From the NCBI GenBank assembly GCA_964367715.1, contig CAYIYO010000018.1, forward strand, positions 1 through 33,973: a stretch of DNA of 33,973 nucleotides. Reading direction: 5' to 3'. This document shows positions 1 through 8,052 of the stretch, one piece after another. The notes beneath the pieces are model-generated. The model saw only the letters and a list, made by a program, of their open reading frames with translations. It made no database searches and was not told where the DNA came from. Within the stretch, counting starts at the first letter, position 1. Each line of letters begins with the position of its first letter. Source of the DNA: CAYIYO01 sp964367715. Its GTDB lineage: Bacteria; Chlamydiota; Chlamydiia; Chlamydiales; Criblamydiaceae. The position numbers and the translations under genes were made by a program.

Positions 1-3000
1 AGGTCATGATGGTTGTTCCGGCATTGCCTTCTGTTAGACTAGGAGCACTGACAGTAACGATAGGGGCTGCATCATCGTTAACGATCGTTCCTGTTCCAGT
101 CCCACTAGCAATTGTCGCATTCGTAGGAGCTGCTAAGGTGACAGTAAAGGTTTCATTGTTTTCGTAGACAGTATCGCCAATTATAGGCACGTTGATTGTT
201 TGGCTGATGACACCAGGAGCAAATGTTAAGGTTCCTGTTGTAGAGGTATAGTCGTTATTGGCAATCGTTGCTGTTCCATTTGAAGTGCTATAGTTAACGG
301 TGATTGACTGGTAGCTTGCATTGCTTAAAGTAACAGTAAATGGCATGTTTGCTGAGCCACTATTGCCTTCATTTTGGCTTGCATTCGCAATAGAAATCGT
401 AGGTTGGCTATCATCATTAGTGATCGTTGCAATTCCTTGGTTGTCGGTAATTGTCGCAAATAAGGCACCTGAAAGGTTAATAAAGAATGTTTCGTTTAAT
501 TCAAACTTTGTGTCGCCAATGACAGGAACGCTGATTGTCGCTGTTGCGCTCAAAAAAGGATTGAATGTTAACGTACCAGAAGTGCTTGTATAATCGTTAT
601 CGCTGGTCAATGCAGTGCCGTTAGCCGTAATATAGTTAACAGAAACGAGTCGGTTAAGCAAATTACCAGAAGCTGTCACCGTAAAGACGATGTTTGTTGT
701 CCCACTATTTCCTTCTACGATAGAGACGTCATTAATGACTAAAGAAGGAGGTGCAATAACAGGATTAGCAACAGTATTACTATTGCCTGAAGCTAATAAT
801 TGTAAGTCATTTCCCACATAACTAACGTTAGCAGTATTGATAACAGATTGGCCGAATGGAATAGAATTGTCTATGGTAACTCTAAATTTTATTGTGGTTG
901 TTCCTCCTGTCGATAAAATTCCACCTGTCGAAGATGTTGCTCCTGAACCTAAGTAGAAAGTCACTAATCCCGCATTAAATTTTGCAAAATCTGCATCATT
1001 TGCATCTGTCTGTGCGCCCGCATTCGCGCCTAAGCTAATCTGTAATGAACCTGGAACATAGGTTGTATAAGTAGGAATACTGTCACTGAAAATCACGTTG
1101 TTTGCCTGGTCATTTCCATTATTAGTCACTAGAACAGTATATTCAAGAACATCGCCCGGCTGAACATCTTGGCCAGGAGCAGATACGTTTGTATAGGATT
1201 TAACAACGTCAAGAGAAGGCAGCTTTATAATTGAACTAAAAGTGACCACACCAGGTAAATAACGGTCACCTGTGGTAGAAAATGTTAGTGTTGCAGAGGT
1301 TTGTCCTGTGATAAAATAAGAAGAGGCATCAAAAATTGATAGATCTACCCCATAGTTATTGGTAAAATTAGGATTTTTATTCGTGATATAAGATCCATTA
1401 TTTGAGATAACAGAATCAAAATAATTAGTTGCTGTATGAAGGGCATCCGAAACAGCCGTTCCGTTCACACTAAAACTATCGCCTGTAATTCCAAGGTCCC
1501 CTTCAAAAGTAAATAAGCTGATATTTGTTGCTATCGGAGGAGTGTTAGGAATATAAAATCCGGAAAGATTAATATTAACAGTAGAACTTGTATTGACAAC
1601 AGCCGCCCCATTATAAACAGAAATGTTACGTAAGACTTCTATCGGGTTAGAATAGACAACGACGAGAGACCATCCACCATACAATCCAGAACCTGATGAC
1701 TCTCCAACTCCAGACTGCACATTTCCAACAAAATAGGTTCCCGACTGCGTCACAAGAGAAGTCACATCCGCATACGCCTTATATTCTAAACGGGTCGAAT
1801 CATAAACGCCCCATGTTTCATTTACCGTCACATACCCTGATGAACCAGGAGCATTAAATAACACTTGGCCTCTTTGTGCCGCATTGACAGGACCTGCCCC
1901 TCCAGTTCCTGTTCCGGTAGTTAAATTACCGCCCCAATATAATCCGGCATAGAGGATGGTCGATCCATTAGGAATTGAAAGATCTGCACTGCTAGAATTA
2001 AATGTTAACACATTTGAATCGACGTCGGTATATTGAAGATTAGTATCGGTATTATTAGGACCAGAAGGAGAAGTTGCTTGTAATGTCGTATTCGCAATAT
2101 GACGAACATCGCCATTTACAATAAAACTGGCATCTAAAGTAAAAGGTCTTGAATCAGCATCGTCATCATTGTTAACTCCATTGATATCGTAAGGATTGAC
2201 TCCGCTATAAAATGGATCTGTACTTGTGGCTGCGCCGGTCACAATTGTATAGGCGATATTCCCATCAATGGCGGCATCATCAACCCCGGTTATTGTGACG
2301 AGTTGAGGTGTATTCCAATTTAATGGTGTAAAAGTAAGTAAAGGAGTAGAAACAGTGGCTTCTGCTGTATTTGAACTCGAAATTGCAATCGTGACATTGG
2401 CTGTTGGTTGCTGACTTAAGACGACTGTGAAGCTAGAAGAAAGAGCACCTTCACTTGTCACTATATTCTGTGTATTGCTAATGATAATGGCACTGTTATC
2501 ATCGTTGATAATAGTTCCTGTTACTTGCGTTGTTGATAGGGTTGCATTGACTGGTGTATTGAAGTTAACAAAAAATGTTTCGTTTGGCTCTACGTTATTA
2601 TCGCCCTGAATTGTAATATTAAAAGTTGTGGTCGCAGACGCGTTCGCATCTGCAGAGATAATCGCTGTTCTAGTACTGTAAATATAATCATTATTTGAAT
2701 TTGTTGCTGTGTTGTCAGCAGTCTCATAATTAACTTTCGTATCAAGCTTGGTCAATCCCGTTCTTGTCACAGTAAATACCATGAACGACTGCTGACCCGC
2801 CTGTCCTTCATTTATCGATGAACTATTAACTGTTATTACTGGCGCCGCATCATTATTGGTAATGGTTCCCGTTCCTGTTCCTGCTAAAATCGTGGCATTT
2901 GTGGGAGAAGCCAAATTGACGGTAAAGGTCTCGTTATTTTCATAAAAGAGATCCCCTAAAACAGCCACATTAAATATTTGAGTTGTCACACCGGGATTAA

Positions 3001-5278
3001 AAGTTAAGGTTCCAGTTGCGGCGTTATAATCTCCATCTACAATTGTCGCTGTCCCATCTGCAGTGCTATATGCAACGGTAATGGTTTGGTAACTTGCATT
3101 GCTTAATGTGACAGTGAAGGTCATATTGGAAGATCCACTATTTCCTTCTGTTAAACTAGAATTAGCAATCGAAATGGTAGGCTGCAGATCATCGTTAACG
3201 ATGGTCCCTACGCCAGTTGCCGTTGCAATCGTAGAATTTGTTGGGGAAGATAAAACGACATTAAATGTCTCATTCAATTCAAAGACTGTATCGCCAAGAA
3301 TTGGAACGTTAATTGTTTGTGAAGTGACATTCGGACCAAATGTCAAGGTTCCCGATGTTGTCGTATAATCACTTCCTGCCGTTGCTGTTCCTGCCGTTGT
3401 CGTATAGGCAACAGTGATTGTTTGGTAGCTGGCATTACTTAAAGAAACAATAAAGGGCATGTTGGTCGAACCGGAGTTCGCTTCATTTTGACTTGCCGCA
3501 GCAATTGATATAGTTGGCTGCGAATCATTATTGGTGATTGTTCCTGTACGCGTTGCAGTGCCAATTGTAGCATTCACAACATTCGCTAATGTTACAGTGA
3601 ATGTTTCGTTTGTCTCAAATTTTGTATCACCATTAACAGTAACAGTAAATGTACCTGTAGCAGAACTTCCGCCAGCCGCTACACTTCCGGCAACATTGAG
3701 TGCAGCAACATAGTCATTATCTGCAACTGTTGCAGTTCCATTTGTTGTCGAATAAGTAAATGTTGTTGCTAATGCAGAGTTACCAGTACGAGTGGCAGTA
3801 AAGGTAAGAAGGGTTGTTCCACTATTTCCCTCACTGACAGAAACGTTAGCAAAAGCAAGTGTCGGAACGGCATCATTATTATTAATTGTACCTAACCCTT
3901 GGCTATCTGAAATCGTCGCATTTGTTGCATTTGAAATATTAACGAAATATGTCTCGTTTAATTCATAAAATGTATCGCCGCGAACAACAACAGTAAATGT
4001 ACGTGTTCCTGTCGCTCCACCAGCCGCAATGCTAAGTCCTGTTCCAGAGTTAGCATTGTAATCGGCACCACCGATTGCAGCAATATTACTTGTTGCGGTA
4101 TTATCTGCTGTTGCCCAATCAAAGGTTGTTGCAAAAGTTGTAAGACCTGTACGGGTCACAGTAAAGGTCATGTTTTTTGTTCCACTGTTTCCTTCTGTAA
4201 CAGTTCTGTCATTAATAGAAAGAGTAGGAGCAGCAGTTGTATTATTATTAGTGACAGAGACATCGGCCCCATTTAAACCGGAATAGTTTGCATCCGAACT
4301 AACAGCCGCAGCCGTTACAATCGTATAACCAATATTTGCATCAAATGTACTATCATTTACACCAGTGATGGTGACGGTTTGGGCAGTTGCCCAGTTAGCA
4401 GTCGTAAACACTAAACTGCTAGTAGAAACAGTCCCTTCAGCAGTGTTACTACTTGTAATGCCAATTGTCACGTTGGCAGTCGGTGCCTGTGTTAATACCA
4501 CAGTAAATGACGCTGTTCCACCCGCTTCCGTTGTCACTAATCCAGAAATAGGAGTCACAGTAATTCCAGGTGCAAGCACATGGTCCCACGCAAGCTGCTC
4601 ATTATTCGCAAAATAACGAGCTCCTGCATCAATATTACTCATTGAACTTTTTGAAGAATATTCAAGAATCCAATCCCCACCCATAGATGAAGATCCGGTA
4701 AATGTTGTTGAAGCATTAATTGCAATGTCTGTTCCATTCGCATTAATTAATGATTCGAACTGTGTTAAAAATTGTAAGCCCGCATCTCCGCTAGCAACAT
4801 TACATCCTAAGATGTCAATCGAACCATTCGCAACTAAACTAGAAGCAACCTGATTCCAAAAATTAATCAAATCACGATTTTCAGGTGACGCTGTAATTGT
4901 TTCAGAAGAAACGCGCACGCCTTTAACTAAATCAAAGTTTCCTTTTGCCCCGTCTGTCGCAAAGGCAATCGTTGCCGCCTTAGTTCCATTAAGGGCAGCA
5001 TTAATTTGTGAGTATAATTCTGAGAGTGATGTATTAGAATCAAATCCCACAACAATTGTGTTCTCTGAAGCAGCTTTCTCAAGAGCTGCTGCATCGGCAA
5101 CGGCATGAGAGATGACTAAGACATTTTTTTCAGGGAGAGATGACGTTCCATCCGCAGCAGGCTCTGCATGGGAAGCTGCAGGAGCTGCGGTCTGTTGTGG
5201 AGGAGCACTCACATCATGAGCGATCGCACCATCGAAAACGATACGGTCTTCTAAAGGCTGTATACGTAATAACGTCAT
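1..5278 (-). CDS. Giant Calx-beta repeat surface protein / adhesin (3' end outside window)
   Basis: The reading frame is open from ATG 5278 to the window edge (1759 codons, no stop), so the C-terminus is missing. Residues 9-18 read LEDRIVFDGA, like the N-terminal LExRxV motif of very large bacterial surface proteins. Residues about 51-207 look like DUF4347: they include IDILGCNVASG (154-164) and GGDWILEY (200-207). Then come a TVTITGVND-type repeat (240-350), about five Calx-beta units (353-925; EGNSGT, DTKFETNETF and GTITNND recur), a second TITGVDD unit (926-1040), a domain with GLYWGG and GWSLVVVYSNP (1040-1345), a DUF11-like domain (about 1350-1500; PGDVLEYTVLVTNNGND) and two more Calx-beta units plus the start of a third. 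No classical signal peptide is seen. Family knowledge suggests export by a type I-like route and a role in adhesion; that is inference, since the C-terminal secretion region is not visible. The gene is more AT-rich than the metabolic genes. Confidence 0.88.
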   Translation of the reverse strand, partial: MTLLRIQPLEDRIVFDGAIAHDVSAPPQQTAAPAASHAEPAADGTSSLPEKNVLVISHAVADAAALEKAASENTIVVGFDSNTSLSELYSQINAALNGTKAATIAFATDGAKGNFDLVKGVRVSSETITASPENRDLINFWNQVASSLVANGSIDILGCNVASGDAGLQFLTQFESLINANGTDIAINASTTFTGSSSMGGDWILEYSSKSSMSNIDAGARYFANNEQLAWDHVLAPGITVTPISGLVTTEAGGTASFTVVLTQAPTANVTIGITSSNTAEGTVSTSSLVFTTANWATAQTVTITGVNDSTFDANIGYTIVTAAAVSSDANYSGLNGADVSVTNNNTTAAPTLSINDRTVTEGNSGTKNMTFTVTRTGLTTFATTFDWATADNTATSNIAAIGGADYNANSGTGLSIAAGGATGTRTFTVVVRGDTFYELNETYFVNISNATNATISDSQGLGTINNNDAVPTLAFANVSVSEGNSGTTLLTFTATRTGNSALATTFTYSTTNGTATVADNDYVAALNVAGSVAAGGSSATGTFTVTVNGDTKFETNETFTVTLANVVNATIGTATRTGTITNNDSQPTISIAAASQNEANSGSTNMPFIVSLSNASYQTITVAYTTTAGTATAGSDYTTTSGTLTFGPNVTSQTINVPILGDTVFELNETFNVVLSSPTNSTIATATGVGTIVNDDLQPTISIANSSLTEGNSGSSNMTFTVTLSNASYQTITVAYSTADGTATIVDGDYNAATGTLTFNPGVTTQIFNVAVLGDLFYENNETFTVNLASPTNATILAGTGTGTITNNDAAPVITVNSSSINEGQAGQQSFMVFTVTRTGLTKLDTKVNYETADNTATNSNNDYIYSTRTAIISADANASATTTFNITIQGDNNVEPNETFFVNFNTPVNATLSTTQVTGTIINDDNSAIIISNTQNIVTSEGALSSSFTVVLSQQPTANVTIAISSSNTAEATVSTPLLTFTPLNWNTPQLVTITGVDDAAIDGNIAYTIVTGAATSTDPFYSGVNPYDINGVNNDDDADSRPFTLDASFIVNGDVRHIANTTLQATSPSGPNNTDTNLQYTDVDSNVLTFNSSSADLSIPNGSTILYAGLYWGGNLTTGTGTGGAGPVNAAQRGQVLFNAPGSSGYVTVNETWGVYDSTRLEYKAYADVTSLVTQSGTYFVGNVQSGVGESSGSGLYGGWSLVVVYSNPIEVLRNISVYNGAAVVNTSSTVNINLSGFYIPNTPPIATNISLFTFEGDLGITGDSFSVNGTAVSDALHTATNYFDSVISNNGSYITNKNPNFTNNYGVDLSIFDASSYFITGQTSATLTFSTTGDRYLPGVVTFSSIIKLPSLDVVKSYTNVSAPGQDVQPGDVLEYTVLVTNNGNDQANNVIFSDSIPTYTTYVPGSLQISLGANAGAQTDANDADFAKFNAGLVTFYLGSGATSSTGGILSTGGTTTIKFRVTIDNSIPFGQSVINTANVSYVGNDLQLLASGNSNTVANPVIAPPSLVINDVSIVEGNSGTTNIVFTVTASGNLLNRLVSVNYITANGTALTSDNDYTSTSGTLTFNPFLSATATISVPVIGDTKFELNETFFINLSGALFATITDNQGIATITNDDSQPTISIANASQNEGNSGSANMPFTVTLSNASYQSITVNYSTSNGTATIANNDYTSTTGTLTFAPGVISQTINVPIIGDTVYENNETFTVTLAAPTNATIASGTGTGTIVNDDAAPIVTVSAPSLTEGNAGTTIMT

Positions 5279-5549
5279 ATAATGGTTTATTCTCTTTTAT
5301 TTAATATGTTAATAAACTAAATAAACAGTTTAGTTATCATATATTATTGATCATATCACAAATTACAATTATTAATAAACTAAGTTGTTAAAATTATTTT
5401 TAATTATTAACTAAGTGAAGAACAAAGGATCAGTGTTGTGAAGCTATTTAGCATGGTAATAGCAATAAACGTGCCAACAGGAAAAACGGGGAAAAAATTT
5501 GCAGCGCGACATTATTCGTGTCTTTATAGAAAAGGTACTGAACGATAGA
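5279..5549 (-). promoter_or_regulatory. AT-rich leader upstream of the adhesin gene
   Basis: This stretch holds no convincing gene. It is strongly AT-rich and, read on the minus strand, contains two copies of TTAGTTTATTAA and an ACTAAA/TTTAGT inverted pair within about 90 bases of the adhesin ATG. It probably contains the adhesin promoter and a long 5' leader. I cannot pick one -35/-10 pair with confidence, and no strong Shine-Dalgarno sequence precedes ATG 5278. Confidence 0.35.
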
Positions 5550-5606
5550 TTTATACCGAGGAGCAGAGAAAAAAAGAGAAACTAGGAGACTGCTCTGCGG
5601 TATAAA
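5550..5606 (-). terminator. Hairpin downstream of the thioesterase gene
   Basis: Arms 5550-5566 and 5590-5606 are complementary over 17 bases with two mismatches; the loop is 23 bases. It starts 12 bases after the thioesterase stop in the direction of transcription. The loop is T-rich on the minus strand, but there is no clear T-run after the stem, so it is either an imperfect terminator or a repeat element. Its outer sequence TTTATACCG resembles other intergenic hairpins in the window. Confidence 0.45.
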
Positions 5607-5617
5607 CCAGCCGAGAC

Positions 5618-6043
5618 TTATGCACTCACTTGGTATTTTTCAAGAGCTTTCCTTAACTGATCCGGGATAGGAGTTTTCTTCTGAGAAACTTTATCTAATG
5701 TGACGTGCACCGTCTTTGCCGTCCCCACCAACTTCTTATCTTGTGTAAAGAATTGATAAAAGAGGGTAAAAGAAGTTGTGCCAATGTGCTCGACCGAAAG
5801 GTGTGAGGTCAATTTATTTCCTACCTCTAGCAGCTCAAAGTAATCCGCTTCACAATGCACAATCACAAAAAGGAAACTGGCTTCATGAAAAACATAATTA
5901 AAATTCATCTGCTGGCTTTCAACAAAATCTTCTAATGCATCATGAGCAAAACGAAACTGGCGCGCAAAGTAGAGGCGTCCCGCCATGTCAGTGTCGTGCA
6001 TCCGCACTTGATTGTGTGAAATAAAAACATTTTTATTTGTCAT
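5618..6043 (-). CDS. Hotdog-fold acyl-CoA thioesterase (4HBT / MenI-like)
   Basis: This 141-residue protein has the length and N-terminal pattern of 4-hydroxybenzoyl-CoA thioesterase-type hotdog enzymes. VRMHDTDMAGRLYFARQF (13-30) contains the aspartate (D19 in DTDMAG) that aligns with the catalytic Asp of the Pseudomonas-type 4HBT active site, followed by the long helix HDALEDFVE. It should hydrolyse an acyl- or aroyl-CoA to free acid and CoA in the cytoplasm. The DTDxAGxxYFAR pattern is close to 1,4-dihydroxy-2-naphthoyl-CoA hydrolases of menaquinone synthesis, but substrate cannot be assigned from sequence. It starts 9 bases after the stop of the XRE-like gene, so the two are probably co-transcribed. 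The neighbouring acyl-CoA genes make a role in short acyl-CoA turnover equally possible. Confidence 0.82.
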   Translation of the reverse strand: MTNKNVFISHNQVRMHDTDMAGRLYFARQFRFAHDALEDFVESQQMNFNYVFHEASFLFVIVHCEADYFELLEVGNKLTSHLSVEHIGTTSFTLFYQFFTQDKKLVGTAKTVHVTLDKVSQKKTPIPDQLRKALEKYQVSA

Positions 6044-6052
6044 ATGATCCCT

Positions 6053-6457
6053 TTAATCTCTTGAAAAAAATGAAACAACCGATTTCCAAATAGGAGTTTT
6101 TGAAGAAGGACCTCTGACCTTCTCACTTCCACTTTTTCTCGTTTTTTTTGTCACGACTAATTCCATGCCCAACGCATGAAATAACTTCAGAAGCGTTCCC
6201 AGGCCGGTATCGGATCCCTCTTGCATTGCCTTATATAATGTGCCTCGGCTAAGGCCTGCATTTTTTGCTAGACAGGATACGTTTCCGCTAAGATGAACAG
6301 CCTCTTTTAATGTTTCTTTAAAACGTTTTAAATCTTCTTCTGCAATCGATTGCGACAATTTCTTTAAGATACGCGTTGATTCAATGGGTGAAATCATTTG
6401 CTCTTTTCTTTCCGTTGCCACAACTTTTTCTGTGACGACAGTTGTCTCTTCATCCAT
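6053..6457 (-). CDS. HigA/XRE-family antitoxin-like DNA-binding regulator (no toxin seen)
   Basis: The 134-residue protein resembles the 'putative addiction module antidote' family (HI1420 type). A helix-turn-helix core, LAKNAGLSRGTLYKAMQEG (about 63-81), is followed by TLLKLFHALGMELVV (about 88-102). About 30 residues precede the family-like core (acidic at the start) and a basic Ser/Lys tail follows it (TKKTRKSGSEKVRG and onward). Family members repress their own promoter and neutralise a RelE/HigB-like toxin usually encoded just upstream. Here the upstream 500 bases contain no such toxin and the downstream gene is a thioesterase, so it may be a solitary regulator. AAAGGG lies just before the ATG as a ribosome binding site. 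A GTGTATAC site lies about 37 bases upstream. Confidence 0.8.
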   Translation of the reverse strand: MDEETTVVTEKVVATERKEQMISPIESTRILKKLSQSIAEEDLKRFKETLKEAVHLSGNVSCLAKNAGLSRGTLYKAMQEGSDTGLGTLLKLFHALGMELVVTKKTRKSGSEKVRGPSSKTPIWKSVVSFFSRD

Positions 6458-6493
6458 TCTTAACCCTTTGAATTAACATGCGCTTATTTTTAG

Positions 6494-6501
6494 GTGTATA
6501 C
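6494..6501. promoter_or_regulatory. GTGTATAC site upstream of the XRE-like regulator
   Basis: The 8-mer GTGTATAC lies 37 bases upstream of the regulator's ATG (minus strand), a suitable place for an autoregulatory operator. The same sequence occurs twice more in this intergenic region, at 6871-6912. Binding by the regulator is inference. Confidence 0.35.
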
Positions 6502-6870
6502 TACAGTGGACATATTTTTCAATCGCTCTTTTTTAAAAATTTCTGCTCAAAATGTGCTTCAAATCAAATATAAACAACAAAAAGTGCAAATGCAATTCAA
6601 GCTGTTTTAGAAGTCCACCATTCGATCAAGATCCTTTTCTTTATATAATTAGCGGAAGCGTGTGAAAACGATCTAAACACAAAAAGAAACGCCTTTAAAC
6701 AGATTTTGAAACATTCCTCGAAACGCATCTTGAAAAAATCGAATATTTTGCTTTTTCCTTCCGCTTTTAACCACTCTTTCTAAAGGAAAAACTCCAAAAT
6801 AATCCCTTCTGTTCACCAAAAGGAACAAAAACAAAAAAATTTAAATTTTTTATACTCCAACGCCGCTATG
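6502..6870. other. AT-rich intergenic region between divergent genes
   Basis: No convincing gene was found here. The sequence is rich in A and T runs on both strands and presumably carries promoters for the minus-strand regulator and the plus-strand dehydrogenase operon. A 37-codon cysteine-rich frame at 6552-6665 has no ribosome binding site and was not accepted. Confidence 0.4.
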
Positions 6871-6912
6871 GTATACACAAGTGAATTCAAAAATTGGCTT
6901 GTGTATACACAA
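6871..6912 (+). promoter_or_regulatory. Double GTATACAC operator upstream of the dehydrogenase operon
   Basis: GTATACACAAG (6871-6881) and CTTGTGTATAC (6898-6908) form a perfect 11-base inverted repeat with a 16-base spacer. GTATACACAA is also repeated directly at 6871 and 6903, a 32-base spacing close to three helical turns. The right copy sits in the self-palindrome GTGTATACAC (6901-6910). The site is about 45 bases upstream of ATG 6958, where a repressor or activator would act. The likely binder is the XRE-like protein encoded at 6053-6457, because the same 8-mer precedes that gene. Confidence 0.5.
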
Positions 6913-6957
6913 AAAAAGAACTTTGCGGGAATCGATTAAAATATTATCTTATTTCGT

Positions 6958-8052
6958 ATGGAACACCACTCAAACGATTACCCGACTCTTTCCTATCTCC
7001 ACACCGATGGCACCCTAGACCCCTTTTGCCCCATTGCCTTGTCCGATGAGCTTCTCCTTAAAGGCTATAAAACGATGATGACAACGCGTCACGTCGACGA
7101 ACGCATGATCACCCTTCAACGTCAAGGAACCATCTCATTTGCCATGAGCAGTTTAGGTGAAGAAGCCTGTGCCGTTGCCAGCGCCGCCGCCCTCAACAAC
7201 AACGATTGGATGTATCCCCAGTACCGCGAATTAGGCATCCTTTTCTGGCGCGAATTCCCCATCCAAGACTATCTTCATCATATGTTCTGTAATGGAAAAG
7301 ATCTTCTTCTCGGACGCCAAATGCCCAACCACTTTGGCTCCCGCGCCCTCAATATCGTCACTGTCTCTTCTCCGATAGGAACAAAAATTCCACACGCCGC
7401 CGGCTGTGCCTATGCAATGAAAATTCAAGGAAAAAAAAGCATCGCCATCTCCTATTTCGGCGAAGGAGCCACCTCTGAAGGCGACTTCCACTGCGGCATC
7501 AACTTCGCCGCAGTAAGGAAAGCCCCTGCCATCTTCTTCTGCAGAAACAACGGTTACGCCATTTCCACACCCTCCCGAGAGCAATTCGCCTCTGAAGGGA
7601 TCGCGCCCAAAGGCATCGGCTACGGCATTAAAACATATCGCGTCGACGGCAACGATTTCTTCGCCGTCTACGACGTGGTCGCAAAAGCCAAGCAATATTG
7701 CATTGAAAGAAATGGTCCAGTCCTCATCGAAGCGATGACCTACCGCCTAGGCGCACACTCCACCTCCGACGATCCCACCCGCTACCGGATGACAGAAGAA
7801 GAAAGCGACCAAAAAGGCAAAGATCCGATCGTCCGCCTCCGCCGCTACCTAGAAAAAAAAGGCTTATGGAATGAAATCAAAGAAAAAAACATTCTAGAAG
7901 AGCTCTACAAGGCAGTTACCGATGCCATCGAAATTGCCAAACAAACCCCACGCCCCTCACTAAAATCTCTCTTCGAGGATGTTTACTTCTCCGTCCCTCC
8001 TCAACTCGAAGAAGAATACCGCGAACTCCAACGCTTTTATCCGGATCACTAG
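6958..8052 (+). CDS. bkdAA: Branched-chain 2-oxoacid dehydrogenase E1 component, alpha subunit
   Basis: This 364-residue subunit carries the thiamine-diphosphate motif GEGATSEGDFHCGINFAA (from G168) ending in CRNNGYAIS, the pattern of branched-chain rather than classical pyruvate E1alpha. TYRLGAHSTSDDPTRYR (about 262-278) matches the conserved loop of BCKDH E1alpha. With E1beta it decarboxylates a 2-oxoacid and transfers the acyl group to lipoyl-E2. Its stop TAG directly abuts the E1beta ATG. No Shine-Dalgarno sequence precedes ATG 6958, and TATTAT lies about ten bases upstream, so a very short leader or leaderless mRNA is possible. Automatic annotation may call it pdhA; the substrate (branched-chain versus pyruvate) is inferred from similarity, although the neighbouring propionyl-CoA genes support branched-chain use. 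Confidence 0.9.
   Translation: MEHHSNDYPTLSYLHTDGTLDPFCPIALSDELLLKGYKTMMTTRHVDERMITLQRQGTISFAMSSLGEEACAVASAAALNNNDWMYPQYRELGILFWREFPIQDYLHHMFCNGKDLLLGRQMPNHFGSRALNIVTVSSPIGTKIPHAAGCAYAMKIQGKKSIAISYFGEGATSEGDFHCGINFAAVRKAPAIFFCRNNGYAISTPSREQFASEGIAPKGIGYGIKTYRVDGNDFFAVYDVVAKAKQYCIERNGPVLIEAMTYRLGAHSTSDDPTRYRMTEEESDQKGKDPIVRLRRYLEKKGLWNEIKEKNILEELYKAVTDAIEIAKQTPRPSLKSLFEDVYFSVPPQLEEEYRELQRFYPDH

Noticed and set aside
1..4600. Periodic direct repeats that could suggest a CRISPR array
   Set aside because: The period is about 340 bases and the similarity follows codons of Calx-beta units; no short identical repeats with unique spacers.
321..4616. Plus-strand frames of 60-90 residues across the adhesin region
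   Set aside because: They are antisense shadows that recur with the Calx-beta repeat period; the minus-strand frame is continuous and domain-rich.
6552..6665. 37-codon cysteine-containing small frame
   Set aside because: No Shine-Dalgarno sequence, AT-rich context and no recognisable peptide; length is within chance expectation.
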